64,000 nt of DNA from Streptomyces sp. ML-6. GTDB lineage: Bacteria > Actinomycetota > Actinomycetes > Streptomycetales > Streptomycetaceae. A program made the translations under genes and the position numbers. The stretch covers positions 2,820,001 through 2,884,000 of the forward strand of contig NZ_JAOTIK010000001.1 of the NCBI RefSeq assembly GCF_030116705.1. Reading direction: 5' to 3'. How positions within the stretch are numbered: the first letter of the stretch is position 1; the number at the start of each line of letters is the position of its first letter. Under the pieces are notes generated by a model. That model saw only the letters and a program-made list of their open reading frames with translations, made no database searches and was not told where the DNA came from. Below are positions 1-8,483 of the stretch, piece after piece.

Positions 1-648
1 GATCAGCCCCATGAAGGTGTCGAGCCGGCCCGCCGAGGACATCAGGCCGATGCCGACCCCGAGGTTGAGCACGTTGATGAAGAGGATCCAGATCACCGGG
101 ACGCAGAGGAACGCGCCCAGGACCAGGCACATGGCCGCGGCCTGGGCGTTGTTCGTCCACACCTGGGCGGCGAACGACGCGGCCGGGTGGCTGGAGTAGT
201 ACGTCTCGTACTCCCCGCCGGGGCTGGTGAGGCGGCGGAGGTCGTCGGGGGCCGCGATGGCCGACTGGACCTCCGGATGCGTACCGATCCACCAGCCGAT
301 GACCGCCGCCAGCACCGTGGAGAGGACGGCCGTGGGTATCCACCAGTGCCGGGAGCGGTAGACGGCGGCGGGGAAACCGGCGGTGAGGAAGCGGGTGACA
401 TCGCGCCAGGAGGCTCGGCGGGTGCCCGTGACCGTGGACCGGGCACGCGCCACGAGCTGGGTCAGGCGGGCGGTGAGCATCGGGTCCGGGGCGCTGGACT
501 GGAGGAGCGAGAGATGGGTGGCCGTGCGCTGGTAGAGCTCGACGAGTTCGTCGGCTTCCGTGCCGGTGAGACGGCGCCCGCGGCGCAGGAGCTGGTCCAG
601 GCGGTCCCACTCGGTGCGGTGGGCGGTCACGAATACGTCGAGATCCAT
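1..648 (-). CDS. Stage II sporulation protein M-like membrane protein (3' end outside window)
   Basis: Reads MDLDVFVTAHRTEWDRL from an ATG at 648 and is open to the window edge (216 codons seen). The first ~90 residues are soluble and helical, with a WDRLDQLL-type start. Hydrophobic segments follow (around the RHWWIPTAVLSTVLAAVIGW region and later the VLGAFLCVPVIWILFINVLN region), with a periplasmic GGEYETYYSSHPAASF stretch between them. This matches the SpoIIM/DUF95 integral membrane family, which in actinobacteria usually neighbours MoxR/DUF58/RDD genes. The divergent RDD gene fits that context. The exact role is unknown; sporulation membrane remodelling is only an extrapolation from Bacillus. 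Confidence 0.85.
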   Translation of the reverse strand, partial: MDLDVFVTAHRTEWDRLDQLLRRGRRLTGTEADELVELYQRTATHLSLLQSSAPDPMLTARLTQLVARARSTVTGTRRASWRDVTRFLTAGFPAAVYRSRHWWIPTAVLSTVLAAVIGWWIGTHPEVQSAIAAPDDLRRLTSPGGEYETYYSSHPAASFAAQVWTNNAQAAAMCLVLGAFLCVPVIWILFINVLNLGVGIGLMSSAGRLDTFMGLI

Positions 649-772
649 GTTCGGCTGCTGCTCCAGGCATGGGTGCGTACGGGTTCGTACTACGGCGGCG
701 GCGCGCTGCGGGCCAGCTTGGCAGACTGAGGGCCCGAGGGGCAGGGACGGATCGGCGAAGGATGGGGCGGCG

Positions 773-1774
773 ATGAGTGAGCTCGTGACCGGGGACGCGG
801 TCGTGCTGGGACTGCGGCCGGCGAAGCTGCCGAGCCGGGCGCTGGCGGTGGTCATCGATCTCGCCGTGGTGGGGGCGGCGTTCGTCCTGGTGTCGATCGG
901 GCTGGCCGTCGCGACGGCGACGCTGGACGACGCGGCGCTCGCTGCGGTGTCCGTCGCGAGTTTCCTGCTGGTGCTGGTGGGCGGGCCGATCGCGGTGGAG
1001 ACGCTGAGCCGCGGGCGTTCGCTGGGGAAGCTGGCGTGCGGGCTGCGGGTGGTCCGGGACGACGGGGGGCCGATCCGGTTCCGGCACGCGCTGGTGCGCG
1101 GGGCCGTGGGGGTCGTCGAGATCCTGCTGACGCTCGGGGTCGTCGCCTGTATCGCCTCGCTGGTGTCGGCCCGGGGGCGGCGGCTCGGGGACGTGTTCGC
1201 GGGGACGCTCGTCGTACGGGAGCGGGTACCGGCCTCGCGGGCGGCTGCTGTGCCGCCTCCGCCGCCGTGGCTGGTCGGGCGGTTCGCGGGGCTGGACCTG
1301 TCGGGGGTGCCGGATTCCCTGTGGCTGGCCGTCCGCCAGTACCTGACGCGGATGCACCAGCTCGACGCGCAGGTGGGCGGGGCGATGGCGGAGCGGCTGG
1401 CCGGGGAGCTGGCGGGGCGGACCGGGGTTCCGGTGCCGGAGGGGGTGCCGGCCGGGGCGTATCTGGCCGCGGTGGTGAACGAGCGGCAGGCGCGGGACGC
1501 GCGGCGGATGTTCGTCGCGGCTCAGGAGAGTGCCCGGGAGCGTGGTGCTCGGGAGAGCGGTGCGCCGGAGAGCGCCGTGCGCCCCAGTGGTTCCGGGGGT
1601 GTGGGTCCCGGGTGGGCGCCGGTGGTGTCCGGGCCCGTCGCGGAAGGCTTCGAAGGCTTCGGGGCGGGTGCGTCGGAGCGGTCCGCGAGTGCGGAGGGAC
1701 CGGGGCCGGACGCGGGGGTGGCGGACGGCCGGACGTCGCCGCCTGCTGCCACCGGGTTCGCACCACCCGCCTGA
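773..1774 (+). CDS. RDD family integral membrane protein
   Basis: 333 residues beginning MSELVTGDAVVLGLRPAKLP at the ATG at 773, 124 bp from the divergent SpoIIM-like gene. The N-terminal RDD domain (about 15-150) has the LPSRALAVVIDLAVVGAAF first helix with the Arg and Asp that name the family, a second helix, and the RGRSLGKLACGLRVVRDDG loop before a third helix. The C-terminal half (about 160-333) is soluble and becomes low-complexity Ala/Gly/Ser/Glu-rich. RDD proteins are proposed membrane transporters or channels of unclear substrate. A longer reading frame opens upstream at 560, but it overlaps the divergent gene and lacks RDD features. Confidence 0.85.
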   Translation: MSELVTGDAVVLGLRPAKLPSRALAVVIDLAVVGAAFVLVSIGLAVATATLDDAALAAVSVASFLLVLVGGPIAVETLSRGRSLGKLACGLRVVRDDGGPIRFRHALVRGAVGVVEILLTLGVVACIASLVSARGRRLGDVFAGTLVVRERVPASRAAAVPPPPPWLVGRFAGLDLSGVPDSLWLAVRQYLTRMHQLDAQVGGAMAERLAGELAGRTGVPVPEGVPAGAYLAAVVNERQARDARRMFVAAQESARERGARESGAPESAVRPSGSGGVGPGWAPVVSGPVAEGFEGFGAGASERSASAEGPGPDAGVADGRTSPPAATGFAPPA

Positions 1775-1841
1775 GCACCACCCGCTTGAGAGCCGCCCGT
1801 CTGAGTACCACTCGCCTGGGAACCGCCGTGGGGCCGGGCTC

Positions 1842-2453
1842 TCAGGTGTACGAGGGCGGGGAGTCCAGGTCCTCCAGCTCGATGCCGGGGGCTGCCAGGA
1901 CCACGTCACCGGCGATGTGAACGGTGTGCCGCTCGCCGGTGTCCAGGGCGCTGACCTGGTATTCGTCCACGGTCAGGGGGCCGTTGTCAGTGGTGTGCGC
2001 TTCACTGTTCACCAGGGCCCAGGACTGGTCGACGGTCCGGGGGGCGAGGACCGGATCCGTGAAGGCGACCAGGCGCACGCGGGTCGCGGGTGAGCCGGGG
2101 GTGAGACGCAGCAGTCGTGCGGTCGCGATGAGGAACGCGGGGGACGTGCCGGTGAAGGCGTGGGCGCGGACATTGCCTTCGGTGGCATGGGTGCCGGTCG
2201 GGTCGGTGCGGACCCAGGTGACGCCTTCGAGAGCGGCGCCGCGGACCTGCCAGCTCGCGGCGTGCAGTTCGAGGCGGATGGGGCGGCCGAGTTCGTCGAG
2301 GGTGAGGTCGACGGAGCCGAGGTGATCACCGGACGGGGCGGTGGTCCGGGAGATGTAGCGCCAGCCGGAGGGCCCGGGGGCGCACTGGAAGTGCTCTTCG
2401 CCGAGGGGGGTGTGATCGTGGAGATCGTGGAGCGAATATCGGCCGCGGGGCAT
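1842..2453 (-). CDS. Conserved hypothetical protein
   Basis: 203 residues, MPRGRYSLHDLHDHTPLGEE to PPSYT. No transmembrane segment or signal peptide is visible. The composition is that of a soluble beta-rich protein, with patterns such as GWRYISRTT, GSVDLTLDELGRP and VRLVAFTDP. I recognise it as a recurrent actinobacterial hypothetical near ahcY but cannot name a family with confidence. It is convergent with the RDD gene (67 bp apart). It lies downstream of ahcY on the same strand, but a strong hairpin at 2496-2530 separates them, so it probably has its own promoter or depends on read-through. Confidence 0.65.
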   Translation of the reverse strand: MPRGRYSLHDLHDHTPLGEEHFQCAPGPSGWRYISRTTAPSGDHLGSVDLTLDELGRPIRLELHAASWQVRGAALEGVTWVRTDPTGTHATEGNVRAHAFTGTSPAFLIATARLLRLTPGSPATRVRLVAFTDPVLAPRTVDQSWALVNSEAHTTDNGPLTVDEYQVSALDTGERHTVHIAGDVVLAAPGIELEDLDSPPSYT

Positions 2454-2495
2454 GGGGTCCTTCTGGGGTCCTCGGGCTGAGCGGGTGCGGTACGG

Positions 2496-2530
2496 CGCAG
2501 GCCCCCGACACGGGGGTGCGGGGGCCTGCG
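2496..2530 (-). terminator. Hairpin terminator downstream of ahcY
   Basis: Perfect 12-bp inverted repeat (CGCAGGCCCCCG at 2496-2507 pairing with CGGGGGCCTGCG at 2519-2530) around an 11-base loop, with no U-tract, as is usual for Streptomyces terminators. It sits 117 bp past the ahcY stop and 42 bp before the next start. Confidence 0.6.
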
Positions 2531-2647
2531 TTCGTCACTGCTGCGGAGACCGTTCCGGTCGCCGGCGGCCGGTCGTCACCGGCCGGGGGGTGACCAGGTG
2601 GAGGGTCACCGGCCGGCCGGTGCCGGGGTGGTCGTCGGCGGGTGGGG

Positions 2648-4105
2648 TCAGTAGCGGTAGTGGTCGGGCTTGTACGGGCCCTCGACCTCGACCCCGATGT
2701 ACGCGGCCTGCTCCGGGCGGAGCGTGGTGAGCTTGACGCCGAGGGCGTCGAGGTGGAGGCGGGCGACCTTCTCGTCCAGGTGCTTGGGCAGCACGTAGAC
2801 GTCGGTCGGGTACTCCTCGGGCTTGGTGAACAGCTCGATCTGGGCCAGCGTCTGGTCCGCGAAGGAGTTGGACATCACGAACGAGGGGTGCCCGGTCGCG
2901 TTGCCCAGGTTGAGCAGGCGGCCCTCGGACAGCACGATGAGGACCTTGCCGTCGGGGAAGGTCCAGGTGTGGACCTGCGGCTTGATCTCGTCCTTGACGA
3001 TGCCCTCGATCTGCGCGAGACCGGCCATGTCGATCTCGTTGTCGAAGTGGCCGATGTTCCCCACGATGGCCTGGTGCTTCATCCTGGCCATGTCCGAGGC
3101 CATGATGATGTCCTTGTTGCCCGTCGTGGTCACGAAGATGTCCGCCTGCTCGACCACGTCGTCCAGGGTGGCGACCTGGTAGCCGTCCATCGCCGCCTGC
3201 AGCGCGCAGATCGGGTCGATCTCCGTCACGATCACCCGGGCGCCCTGGCCGCGCAGCGACTCCGCGCAGCCCTTGCCCACGTCCCCGTAACCGCACACGA
3301 CCGCGGTCTTGCCGCCGATCAGCACGTCGGTGGCGCGGTTGATGCCGTCGATCAGCGAGTGACGGCAGCCGTACTTGTTGTCGAACTTCGACTTCGTCAC
3401 GGCGTCGTTCACATTGATCGCCGGGAACAGGAGGGTGCCGTCGCGGTGCATCTCGTAGAGACGGTGCACACCGGTCGTGGTCTCCTCGGTGACGCCGCGG
3501 ATCTCCGACGCCAGCTGCGTCCACTTCTGCGGGGACTCGCCGAGGGTGCGGTTCAGCAGGGTGAGGATGTGGGCGTACTCCTCGCTGTCCGCGGTGGAGG
3601 GGTCCGGGGCCGCGCCGGCCTTCTCGAACTCGACGCCCTTGTGGACCAGGAGGGTGGCGTCACCACCGTCGTCGAGGATCATGTTCGGACCGCCGGTGGG
3701 CGTGTTCGGCCAGGTCAGGGCCTGCTCCGTGCACCACCAGTACTCCTCCAGCGTCTCGCCCTTCCAGGCGAAGACCGGGACGCCCGCGGGAGCCTCGGGG
3801 GTGCCGTTCGGGCCGACGGCGATGGCCGCGGCGGCGTGGTCCTGGGTGGAGAAGATGTTGCAGGAGGCCCAGCGGACCTCGGCGCCGAGGGCGACCAGGG
3901 TCTCGATCAGCACGGCCGTCTGCACGGTCATGTGCAGCGAACCGGTGATGCGGGCACCGGCCAGCGGCTGCGCGTCGGCGTACTCCTTGCGGATCGACAT
4001 CAGACCGGGCATCTCGTGCTCGGCCAGGGTGATCTCCTTGCGGCCGAACGCCGCGAGGGAGAGGTCGGCGACCTTGAAGTCCTGTCGGTTGGCGACCGTC
4101 GTCAT
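2648..4105 (-). CDS. ahcY: S-adenosyl-L-homocysteine hydrolase
   Basis: 485 residues. NAD-dependent hydrolysis of S-adenosylhomocysteine to adenosine and homocysteine, which keeps methyltransferases free of product inhibition and feeds the methionine cycle. Visible features: [16 protein letters not shown] near 56-70, [10 protein letters not shown] at 81-90, the [16 protein letters not shown] substrate segment at 231-246, the NAD-binding GYGDVGKG at 272-279, and the conserved C-terminus KPDHYRY. The ATG at 4105 ([10 protein letters not shown]) has GAGGAG upstream at a good distance. In-frame codons further upstream run through a structured leader and are not used. It also carries the extra ~40-residue loop (around 145-190) common in actinobacterial enzymes. 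Confidence 0.97.
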   Translation of the reverse strand: MTTVANRQDFKVADLSLAAFGRKEITLAEHEMPGLMSIRKEYADAQPLAGARITGSLHMTVQTAVLIETLVALGAEVRWASCNIFSTQDHAAAAIAVGPNGTPEAPAGVPVFAWKGETLEEYWWCTEQALTWPNTPTGGPNMILDDGGDATLLVHKGVEFEKAGAAPDPSTADSEEYAHILTLLNRTLGESPQKWTQLASEIRGVTEETTTGVHRLYEMHRDGTLLFPAINVNDAVTKSKFDNKYGCRHSLIDGINRATDVLIGGKTAVVCGYGDVGKGCAESLRGQGARVIVTEIDPICALQAAMDGYQVATLDDVVEQADIFVTTTGNKDIIMASDMARMKHQAIVGNIGHFDNEIDMAGLAQIEGIVKDEIKPQVHTWTFPDGKVLIVLSEGRLLNLGNATGHPSFVMSNSFADQTLAQIELFTKPEEYPTDVYVLPKHLDEKVARLHLDALGVKLTTLRPEQAAYIGVEVEGPYKPDHYRY

Positions 4106-4460
4106 AACGGGCTGCTCCTCGTGAAGGGTGTCGAGGTGGGGCACGGATGGCTCTGCGGCGACGGGCACACGAATGCCCGGTGCTCGCAGCGCAGTCCGTC
4201 GGAGGCCCTCTCTCCCTCGGCCGGTCCGCACGTGGGGACCGATCGACCGCCATCAGCAGCGACGTCTGACTCTGGCGTCGAATCTACACCGATCGGCCCA
4301 GTCCCTCCCAGCCCGCCCGGGAGCCGGGCGGGGCGGGGAGGACGTTGCGGAAGCCTGCGGGAGAGCGGGTCGAGAGGGTGTCCGGAGGACATATGGGCAG
4401 GTGGGCGGCGGGTCCGGGGATGCCCGGCCGGGACGGACCGGCCCGTCGCGGCGGGTTCGG
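4106..4460 (-). promoter_or_regulatory. ahcY upstream region with long stem-loop leader (4143-4199)
   Basis: This 355-base gap holds the ahcY 5' region. On the minus strand, bases 4199 to 4143 fold into one interrupted stem: an outer ACGGA/TCCGT pair, then TGC/GCA, GCGA/TCGC, and a perfect apical CGGGCA/TGCCCG hairpin with a TTCGTG loop. It ends 37 nt before the ATG. The ascending strand includes GCGCTGCGA, reminiscent of the conserved GCGCUGC of SAH riboswitches, but the second conserved motif (CAGGCUCGG) is not present, so I do not call it that family. The remainder (4200-4460) is GC-rich with no other feature I can support. Confidence 0.4.
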
Positions 4461-5456
4461 TCAGTGGCCGGATTCCGTCGGGGTGTCCGGAGCGCCGGGC
4501 GCTCCGCCCGGCGCCTTTCCGGGGTTGATGCCGGCTGCGGCAGCGGCCTCGCTGTAGATGTCCGGCTCCAGGTAGACGACCCGGGCGATCGGGACCGCGG
4601 CGCGGATGCGGGCCTCGGCGGCGTTGATGGCGTTGGCCACCTCGACGGCCGTGTCGTCGTGCTCCACCGCGATCTTGGCCGCGACGAGCAGTTCCTCGGG
4701 GCCGAGGTGGAGCGTGCGCATGTGGATGACGCGGGTGACCGTGTCGCCGTCGACGACCGCGTTCTTGATCTTCTCGACCTCCTCGGTCCCGGCGGCCTCA
4801 CCGAGCAGGAGCGACTTCGTCTCGGCGGCGAGCACGATCGCGATGATGATCAGCAGGGCGCCGATGCAGAGGGTGCCGATACCGTCCCAGACGCCGTCGC
4901 CGGTCGCGAGGGAGAGGCCGACGCCTCCGAGGGCGAGGATCAGGCCGACCAGCGCGCCGAGGTCCTCCAGGAGGACGACGGGCAGCTCGGGGGCCTTGGC
5001 CCGGCGGACGAACTCCTTCCAGGAGAGCGATCCGCGGATCCCGTTGGACTCCTTGATGGCCGTGCGGAAGGAGAAGCTCTCGGCGATGATCGCGAAGACC
5101 AGCACCCCGACCGGCCAGTACCAGGCCTCGATCTCGTGCGGGTCCTTGATCTTCTCGTAGCCCTCGTACAGCGCGAACATGCCACCGACGGAGAACAGCA
5201 CGATGGAGACGAGGAAGGCGTAGATGTACCGCTCGCGGCCGTAGCCGAAGGGGTGCTGGGGGGTGGCCTCGCGCCGGGCCTTCTTGCCGCCGAGCAGCAG
5301 CAGTCCCTGGTTGCCCGAGTCGGCGAGCGAGTGGACGCTCTCCGCGAGCATCGATGACGAGCCACTGAACAGGAACGCCACGAATTTGGCCACCGCGATG
5401 GCCAGGTTGGCGCCGAGTGCCGCCACGATCGCCTTGGTTCCGCCTGACGCACTCAT
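4461..5456 (-). CDS. Cation diffusion facilitator (ZNT9-like metal transporter)
   Basis: 331 residues, inner-membrane divalent metal/proton antiporter. Six hydrophobic segments are spaced as in CDF proteins. TM2 carries the metal site in SSSMLAESVHSLADSGNQ (H42 and D46, HxxxD), and the second site falls in VVLLEDLGALVGL (about 160-172), the ED variant typical of the ZNT9/SLC30A9-like subgroup. A soluble C-terminal domain follows from about 215 (TEEVEKIKNAVVDGDTVTRV onward), ending in a Gly/Pro/Ala tail. The start at ATG 5456 (MSASGGTKAIVAALG) leaves a compact protein; longer upstream in-frame extensions have no family similarity. Substrate (Zn, Fe or other) cannot be read from sequence. Confidence 0.9.
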   Translation of the reverse strand: MSASGGTKAIVAALGANLAIAVAKFVAFLFSGSSSMLAESVHSLADSGNQGLLLLGGKKARREATPQHPFGYGRERYIYAFLVSIVLFSVGGMFALYEGYEKIKDPHEIEAWYWPVGVLVFAIIAESFSFRTAIKESNGIRGSLSWKEFVRRAKAPELPVVLLEDLGALVGLILALGGVGLSLATGDGVWDGIGTLCIGALLIIIAIVLAAETKSLLLGEAAGTEEVEKIKNAVVDGDTVTRVIHMRTLHLGPEELLVAAKIAVEHDDTAVEVANAINAAEARIRAAVPIARVVYLEPDIYSEAAAAAGINPGKAPGGAPGAPDTPTESGH

Positions 5457-5544
5457 GGGTGCCTGGTGTCCCTTCGTTCGCTGCTGCGGCCCTGGCGCCG
5501 CCGTACGGCCGGACATTGTTGCAGTCGCTGGTGCGGGTGGTACG

Positions 5545-6726
5545 TCAGACCACCACTGTGGCACGGAACAAGGTTCCCGTACCGGACACCTCGACCTCTT
5601 CCCCGGCGGGTACGAAGACGGATTCGCCGGGGGCGAGGTCCAGTGCGCCCGCCTTCGTGGCGCCCTGGGTGCAGAGCAGGATCTGCGGGGCGTCCCGGGT
5701 CAGGTCCACGGGAACGGCGCCGGGCGAGAGGTCGAAGCGGGAGAGCCGGAACTCGTCCACGGGCGTCTCGTACGGTTCCTCGCCGGACGGTGCGGCCTCG
5801 GGGCGCAGGATGTCGGGGTCGGCCGCCTCGAAACGGACGATGCGCAGGAGTTCGGGTACGTCGATGTGCTTGGGCGTGAGCCCGCAGCGCAGCACGTTGT
5901 CCGAGTTGGCCATGATCTCGACGCCTAGGCCGTCGAGGTAGGCGTGCGGGACGCCCGCGCCGAGGAACAGTGCCTCGCCGGGTTTGAGTTCCACGGGGTT
6001 CAGCAGCATCGCCGCGAGGACCCCGGGGTCGCCGGGGAAGTGGTGGGCGATCCGGGCGTACAGGGCGTGGGCGCCGCCGAGGCGTTCGGCCGCGGCGGCG
6101 GCGCGGTGCACCGTCTCGGCCATTTCCGTGGGCTCGGCGCCGAGGATCGCGGTGAGGACCTCGCGCAGGGCGGCCTCCTCGGGGTGGGCGCCGAGGAGGT
6201 CGACGTACGGCTTGAGCTCGTCGACGTCGAGGGCCGCGATCGTCCGGGCCGCCTCGGCGGGGTCGCGGAAGCCGCACAGGCCGGTGAAGGGGGTGAGCGC
6301 GCAGATCAGCTCGGGTTTGTGGTTGGTGTCCTTGTAGGTGCGGTGGGGGGCGTCGATCGGGACGGACCGGCGCTCCTCGTCCTCGTAACCCCTTCGGGCC
6401 TGTTCGAGGTCGGGGTGGACCTGGAGGGAGAGCGGGGCGCCCGCTGCGAGCAGTTTGAGGAGGAAGGGCAGGCGGGGGCCGAACTTCTCGACGGTGGCCC
6501 GGCCCAGTTCGCGCTCGGGGTCGGCGGCGATGACGTCGGCGAGGGACTGCTCGGGGCCGGGCTCCCCGGTGCTGGTGGTCCGGGTGAGGCGGGAGGGGGC
6601 GCCGGGGTGGGCGCCCATCCACATCTCGGCCTGGGGTTCGCCGGTGGGGGCGACGCCGAGCAGTTCGGGTATGGCGGTGGTGGAGCCCCAGGCGTAAGGG
6701 CGCACGGTGTTGGAGAGCCGGTCCAT
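5545..6726 (-). CDS. manA: Mannose-6-phosphate isomerase, class I
   Basis: 393 residues. Interconverts fructose-6-phosphate and mannose-6-phosphate, the entry to GDP-mannose for glycans and cell-envelope polymers. Type I cupin features: the N-terminal NTVRPYAWGSTTAIPELLG, the zinc site LSLQVHPD (Gln and His), a Glu in YKDTNHKPELICAL, and the His in GVPHAYLDGLGVEIMANSDN, followed by the LRCGLTPKHID catalytic Arg region. The start at ATG 6726 keeps the family N-terminus MDRLSNTVRPYAWG. It lies directly after the SIS gene in the same direction, in the conserved manA-SIS-Trm112-manB order. Confidence 0.95.
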   Translation of the reverse strand: MDRLSNTVRPYAWGSTTAIPELLGVAPTGEPQAEMWMGAHPGAPSRLTRTTSTGEPGPEQSLADVIAADPERELGRATVEKFGPRLPFLLKLLAAGAPLSLQVHPDLEQARRGYEDEERRSVPIDAPHRTYKDTNHKPELICALTPFTGLCGFRDPAEAARTIAALDVDELKPYVDLLGAHPEEAALREVLTAILGAEPTEMAETVHRAAAAAERLGGAHALYARIAHHFPGDPGVLAAMLLNPVELKPGEALFLGAGVPHAYLDGLGVEIMANSDNVLRCGLTPKHIDVPELLRIVRFEAADPDILRPEAAPSGEEPYETPVDEFRLSRFDLSPGAVPVDLTRDAPQILLCTQGATKAGALDLAPGESVFVPAGEEVEVSGTGTLFRATVVV

Positions 6727-6844
6727 GGGAATTGTGTCCTTGGGGGTGCGTGGATCGGGTGCGGTGTGCTGCTGGGTGTCCGGGTGTCGCCGGACCGGGC
6801 GCGGACGGGGCCCGCCGTCGTACGGGGCACGGGCGCGGGCCCGG

Positions 6845-7981
6845 TCAGGCGCGGGCCTCCGAGGCGAGGGCCAGGTACACGGCGGCGAAGTCGGTGACCG
6901 CGAGCAGTTCGGCGAGGGATTCGAGGTCGGTGCCCTCGTCCGGTTCGAGTTCGCTGATCGCGGTGTCGTGGCCGAGGGCCAGTTCGCGGGCGGCGGGGGT
7001 CGCGCTCAGGCCGCCCGTGGGACGGTCCCGGAGCAGTACGACGCGGGCGTGCAGCGGCTCCGGCTCCTCGACCCGGTCGCGGAAGAAGTCGTCGGGGTCG
7101 GCGCCCGCGGCGAACGCGCCCGCCAGCAGTCCGCCGTGGGCGGGGAGCGCCCCGGGCAGTTCCGCGGCGAGGGCGGGGCGCCCGGACAGCTCGGCCAGGA
7201 CGGCGGCGAACCTGCGGCCGACCGGGCCGGCCGCGTCGCCCTCGGTCCAGATCAGGGGCAGGCTGTCGGCGAGTTCGGCGGCGAGGGTCTTGGCCGGGTT
7301 GCTGTACGTGGCGATGGCCGGGCCGCAGCGTTCCGCGGTGCGGTCCAGCCGGTCCGCGACGCCCTGCAGCGCGTCGGCGGGGGCGGTGACCAGGCCGACC
7401 CGGTCCAGCAGCGCGAGCAGCGGGGTGAACAGCGCCCAGAGCGTGCCGGGGCCGGCGGCCGAGGTCTCGGCGTCGTACTCGCCGTGCGGGGCGGAGGCCA
7501 TCGGTACGAGGAGGCCGCGCACGCCGTCGACGGCCTCGCGCAGCGGTGACCGGTGGGGGGCGACCGCGACGACGCTGCAGCCGCGGCGGTACGCCTGTTC
7601 GGCGAGGAGGGCGAGGCCCGGCTCGGCGCCGTCGGCCGTGACGATGAGCAGCAGGTCCACGGGTCCGGCCCAACCGGGCAGTGCCCAGCGCAGCGCGCCC
7701 GCGGCGGGGGCCACCCCGGTGGGGCGGATGGACGTGACGGGTGCGGACGCGCCGACCAGGGCGGTGACGAGGTCGGCGACGCCGGACGCGGCGGTGCCGA
7801 AGCCCGCGACCAGTACGGCGCGGGGGCGGCCCTCCGGGTTCAGTTCGCCGATCCCGGCCTCGGCGGCGTGCCGGGCGGCGGTGCGGGCCCGGGCCCCGGC
7901 CTCGGCGGCGCCGCGGAGCAGGCCGCGGCGGTCGGCTCGGGCCAGGGATTCCGGGGCGTCGAGCAGCGACTCGTCGAGCAT
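6845..7981 (-). CDS. SIS-domain phosphosugar isomerase-like protein
   Basis: 378 residues, MLDESLLDAPESLARADRRG to SEARA. The central part shows a sugar-isomerase fold pattern: AVLVAGFGTAASGVADLVTAL (first phosphosugar-binding strand and loop), VDLLLIVTADG and GCSVVAVAPHRSPL. The C-terminal third resembles bifunctional phosphoglucose/phosphomannose isomerases (ATYSNPAKTLAAELADSLPLIW). It is sandwiched between manA and phosphomannomutase, as in other actinobacteria, so a role in mannose-phosphate metabolism is inferred. The family-typical SNSG-like motifs are degenerate (GFGTAAS), so catalysis is uncertain and a regulatory role is possible. Confidence 0.8.
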   Translation of the reverse strand: MLDESLLDAPESLARADRRGLLRGAAEAGARARTAARHAAEAGIGELNPEGRPRAVLVAGFGTAASGVADLVTALVGASAPVTSIRPTGVAPAAGALRWALPGWAGPVDLLLIVTADGAEPGLALLAEQAYRRGCSVVAVAPHRSPLREAVDGVRGLLVPMASAPHGEYDAETSAAGPGTLWALFTPLLALLDRVGLVTAPADALQGVADRLDRTAERCGPAIATYSNPAKTLAAELADSLPLIWTEGDAAGPVGRRFAAVLAELSGRPALAAELPGALPAHGGLLAGAFAAGADPDDFFRDRVEEPEPLHARVVLLRDRPTGGLSATPAARELALGHDTAISELEPDEGTDLESLAELLAVTDFAAVYLALASEARA

Positions 7982-8033
7982 GGGGACGGTCCTCCGATCA
8001 CATGCTGATCACCGTGCGGGGCGGGGCGGCGGG

Positions 8034-8150
8034 CGACGGCCTCGTGTGCCCGGGCTCCGGTTGCGCGGGGCGACGGCCTCGTGTGCCCGGGCTCCGGTTG
8101 CGCGGGGCGGCGGGCCGGGGCGTGCGCCCGGGCTCCGGCGTTACGCGGGG
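8034..8150. repeat. 37-bp tandem repeat (two exact copies plus a degenerate third)
   Basis: Copies at 8034-8070 and 8071-8107 are identical over CGACGGCCTCGTGTGCCCGG and onward. A diverged copy at 8108-8150 runs into the 3' end of the Trm112-like gene. It fills most of the gap between the SIS gene start and the Trm112 gene stop. Confidence 0.75.
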
Positions 8151-8323
8151 TGGCGGGCCTCGTCGACGAGGAGGACGGGGATGCCGTCCCGTACCGGGTA
8201 GGCCAGTCCGCAGTCGTCGCCGGTGCAGACCAGCTCGGGGGTGTCGGATGCCGACCGGTCGTCGAGCGGAGAGTGGCAGGCCGGGCAGGCGAGGATCTCC
8301 AGGAGGCCGGCTTCGAGCGGCAT
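8141..8323 (-). CDS. Trm112-family zinc-binding protein
   Basis: 60 residues, starting MPLEAGLLEILACPACHSPL from the ATG at 8323. Two cysteine pairs (C13/C16 in CPAC, and C33/C38) form a zinc-ribbon knuckle, and the GLAYPVRDGIPVLLVDEAR C-terminus is the Trm112/YcaR signature. In eukaryotes Trm112 activates methyltransferases. In actinobacteria the small protein is simply a conserved companion of the phosphomannomutase and SIS genes, and its target is unknown. A start 21 bp upstream is possible (MSEGTRP), but homologues begin at MPL. Confidence 0.88.
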   Translation of the reverse strand: MPLEAGLLEILACPACHSPLDDRSASDTPELVCTGDDCGLAYPVRDGIPVLLVDEARHPA

Positions 8324-8483
8324 GGGGCGGGTCCCTTCAGACAACGGATCAGGCCACGTCAGCCTACCGCCGGAGGGCGGGGCGCGCGGGGTGGGGCGGG
8401 GCTGGGTGGGTGCGGGTGGAGCCGGGGTGTACGCCCGGGGGGGCCAGTGCTGAACGGCAGGGTCTCCGGGGAGTGGACCAGGG

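Noticed and set aside
4143..4199. Calling the ahcY leader an SAH riboswitch
   Set aside because: Only the GCGCTGCGA stretch resembles the consensus. The CAGGCTCGG segment and a pseudoknot partner could not be found, so it is reported as an unclassified structure.
4393..4557. Small plus-strand frame starting after GGAGGACAT (MGRWAAGPGMPGRDG)
   Set aside because: It is Gly/Pro/Arg filler running antisense into the 3' end of the CDF gene, with no recognisable fold or conservation signal.
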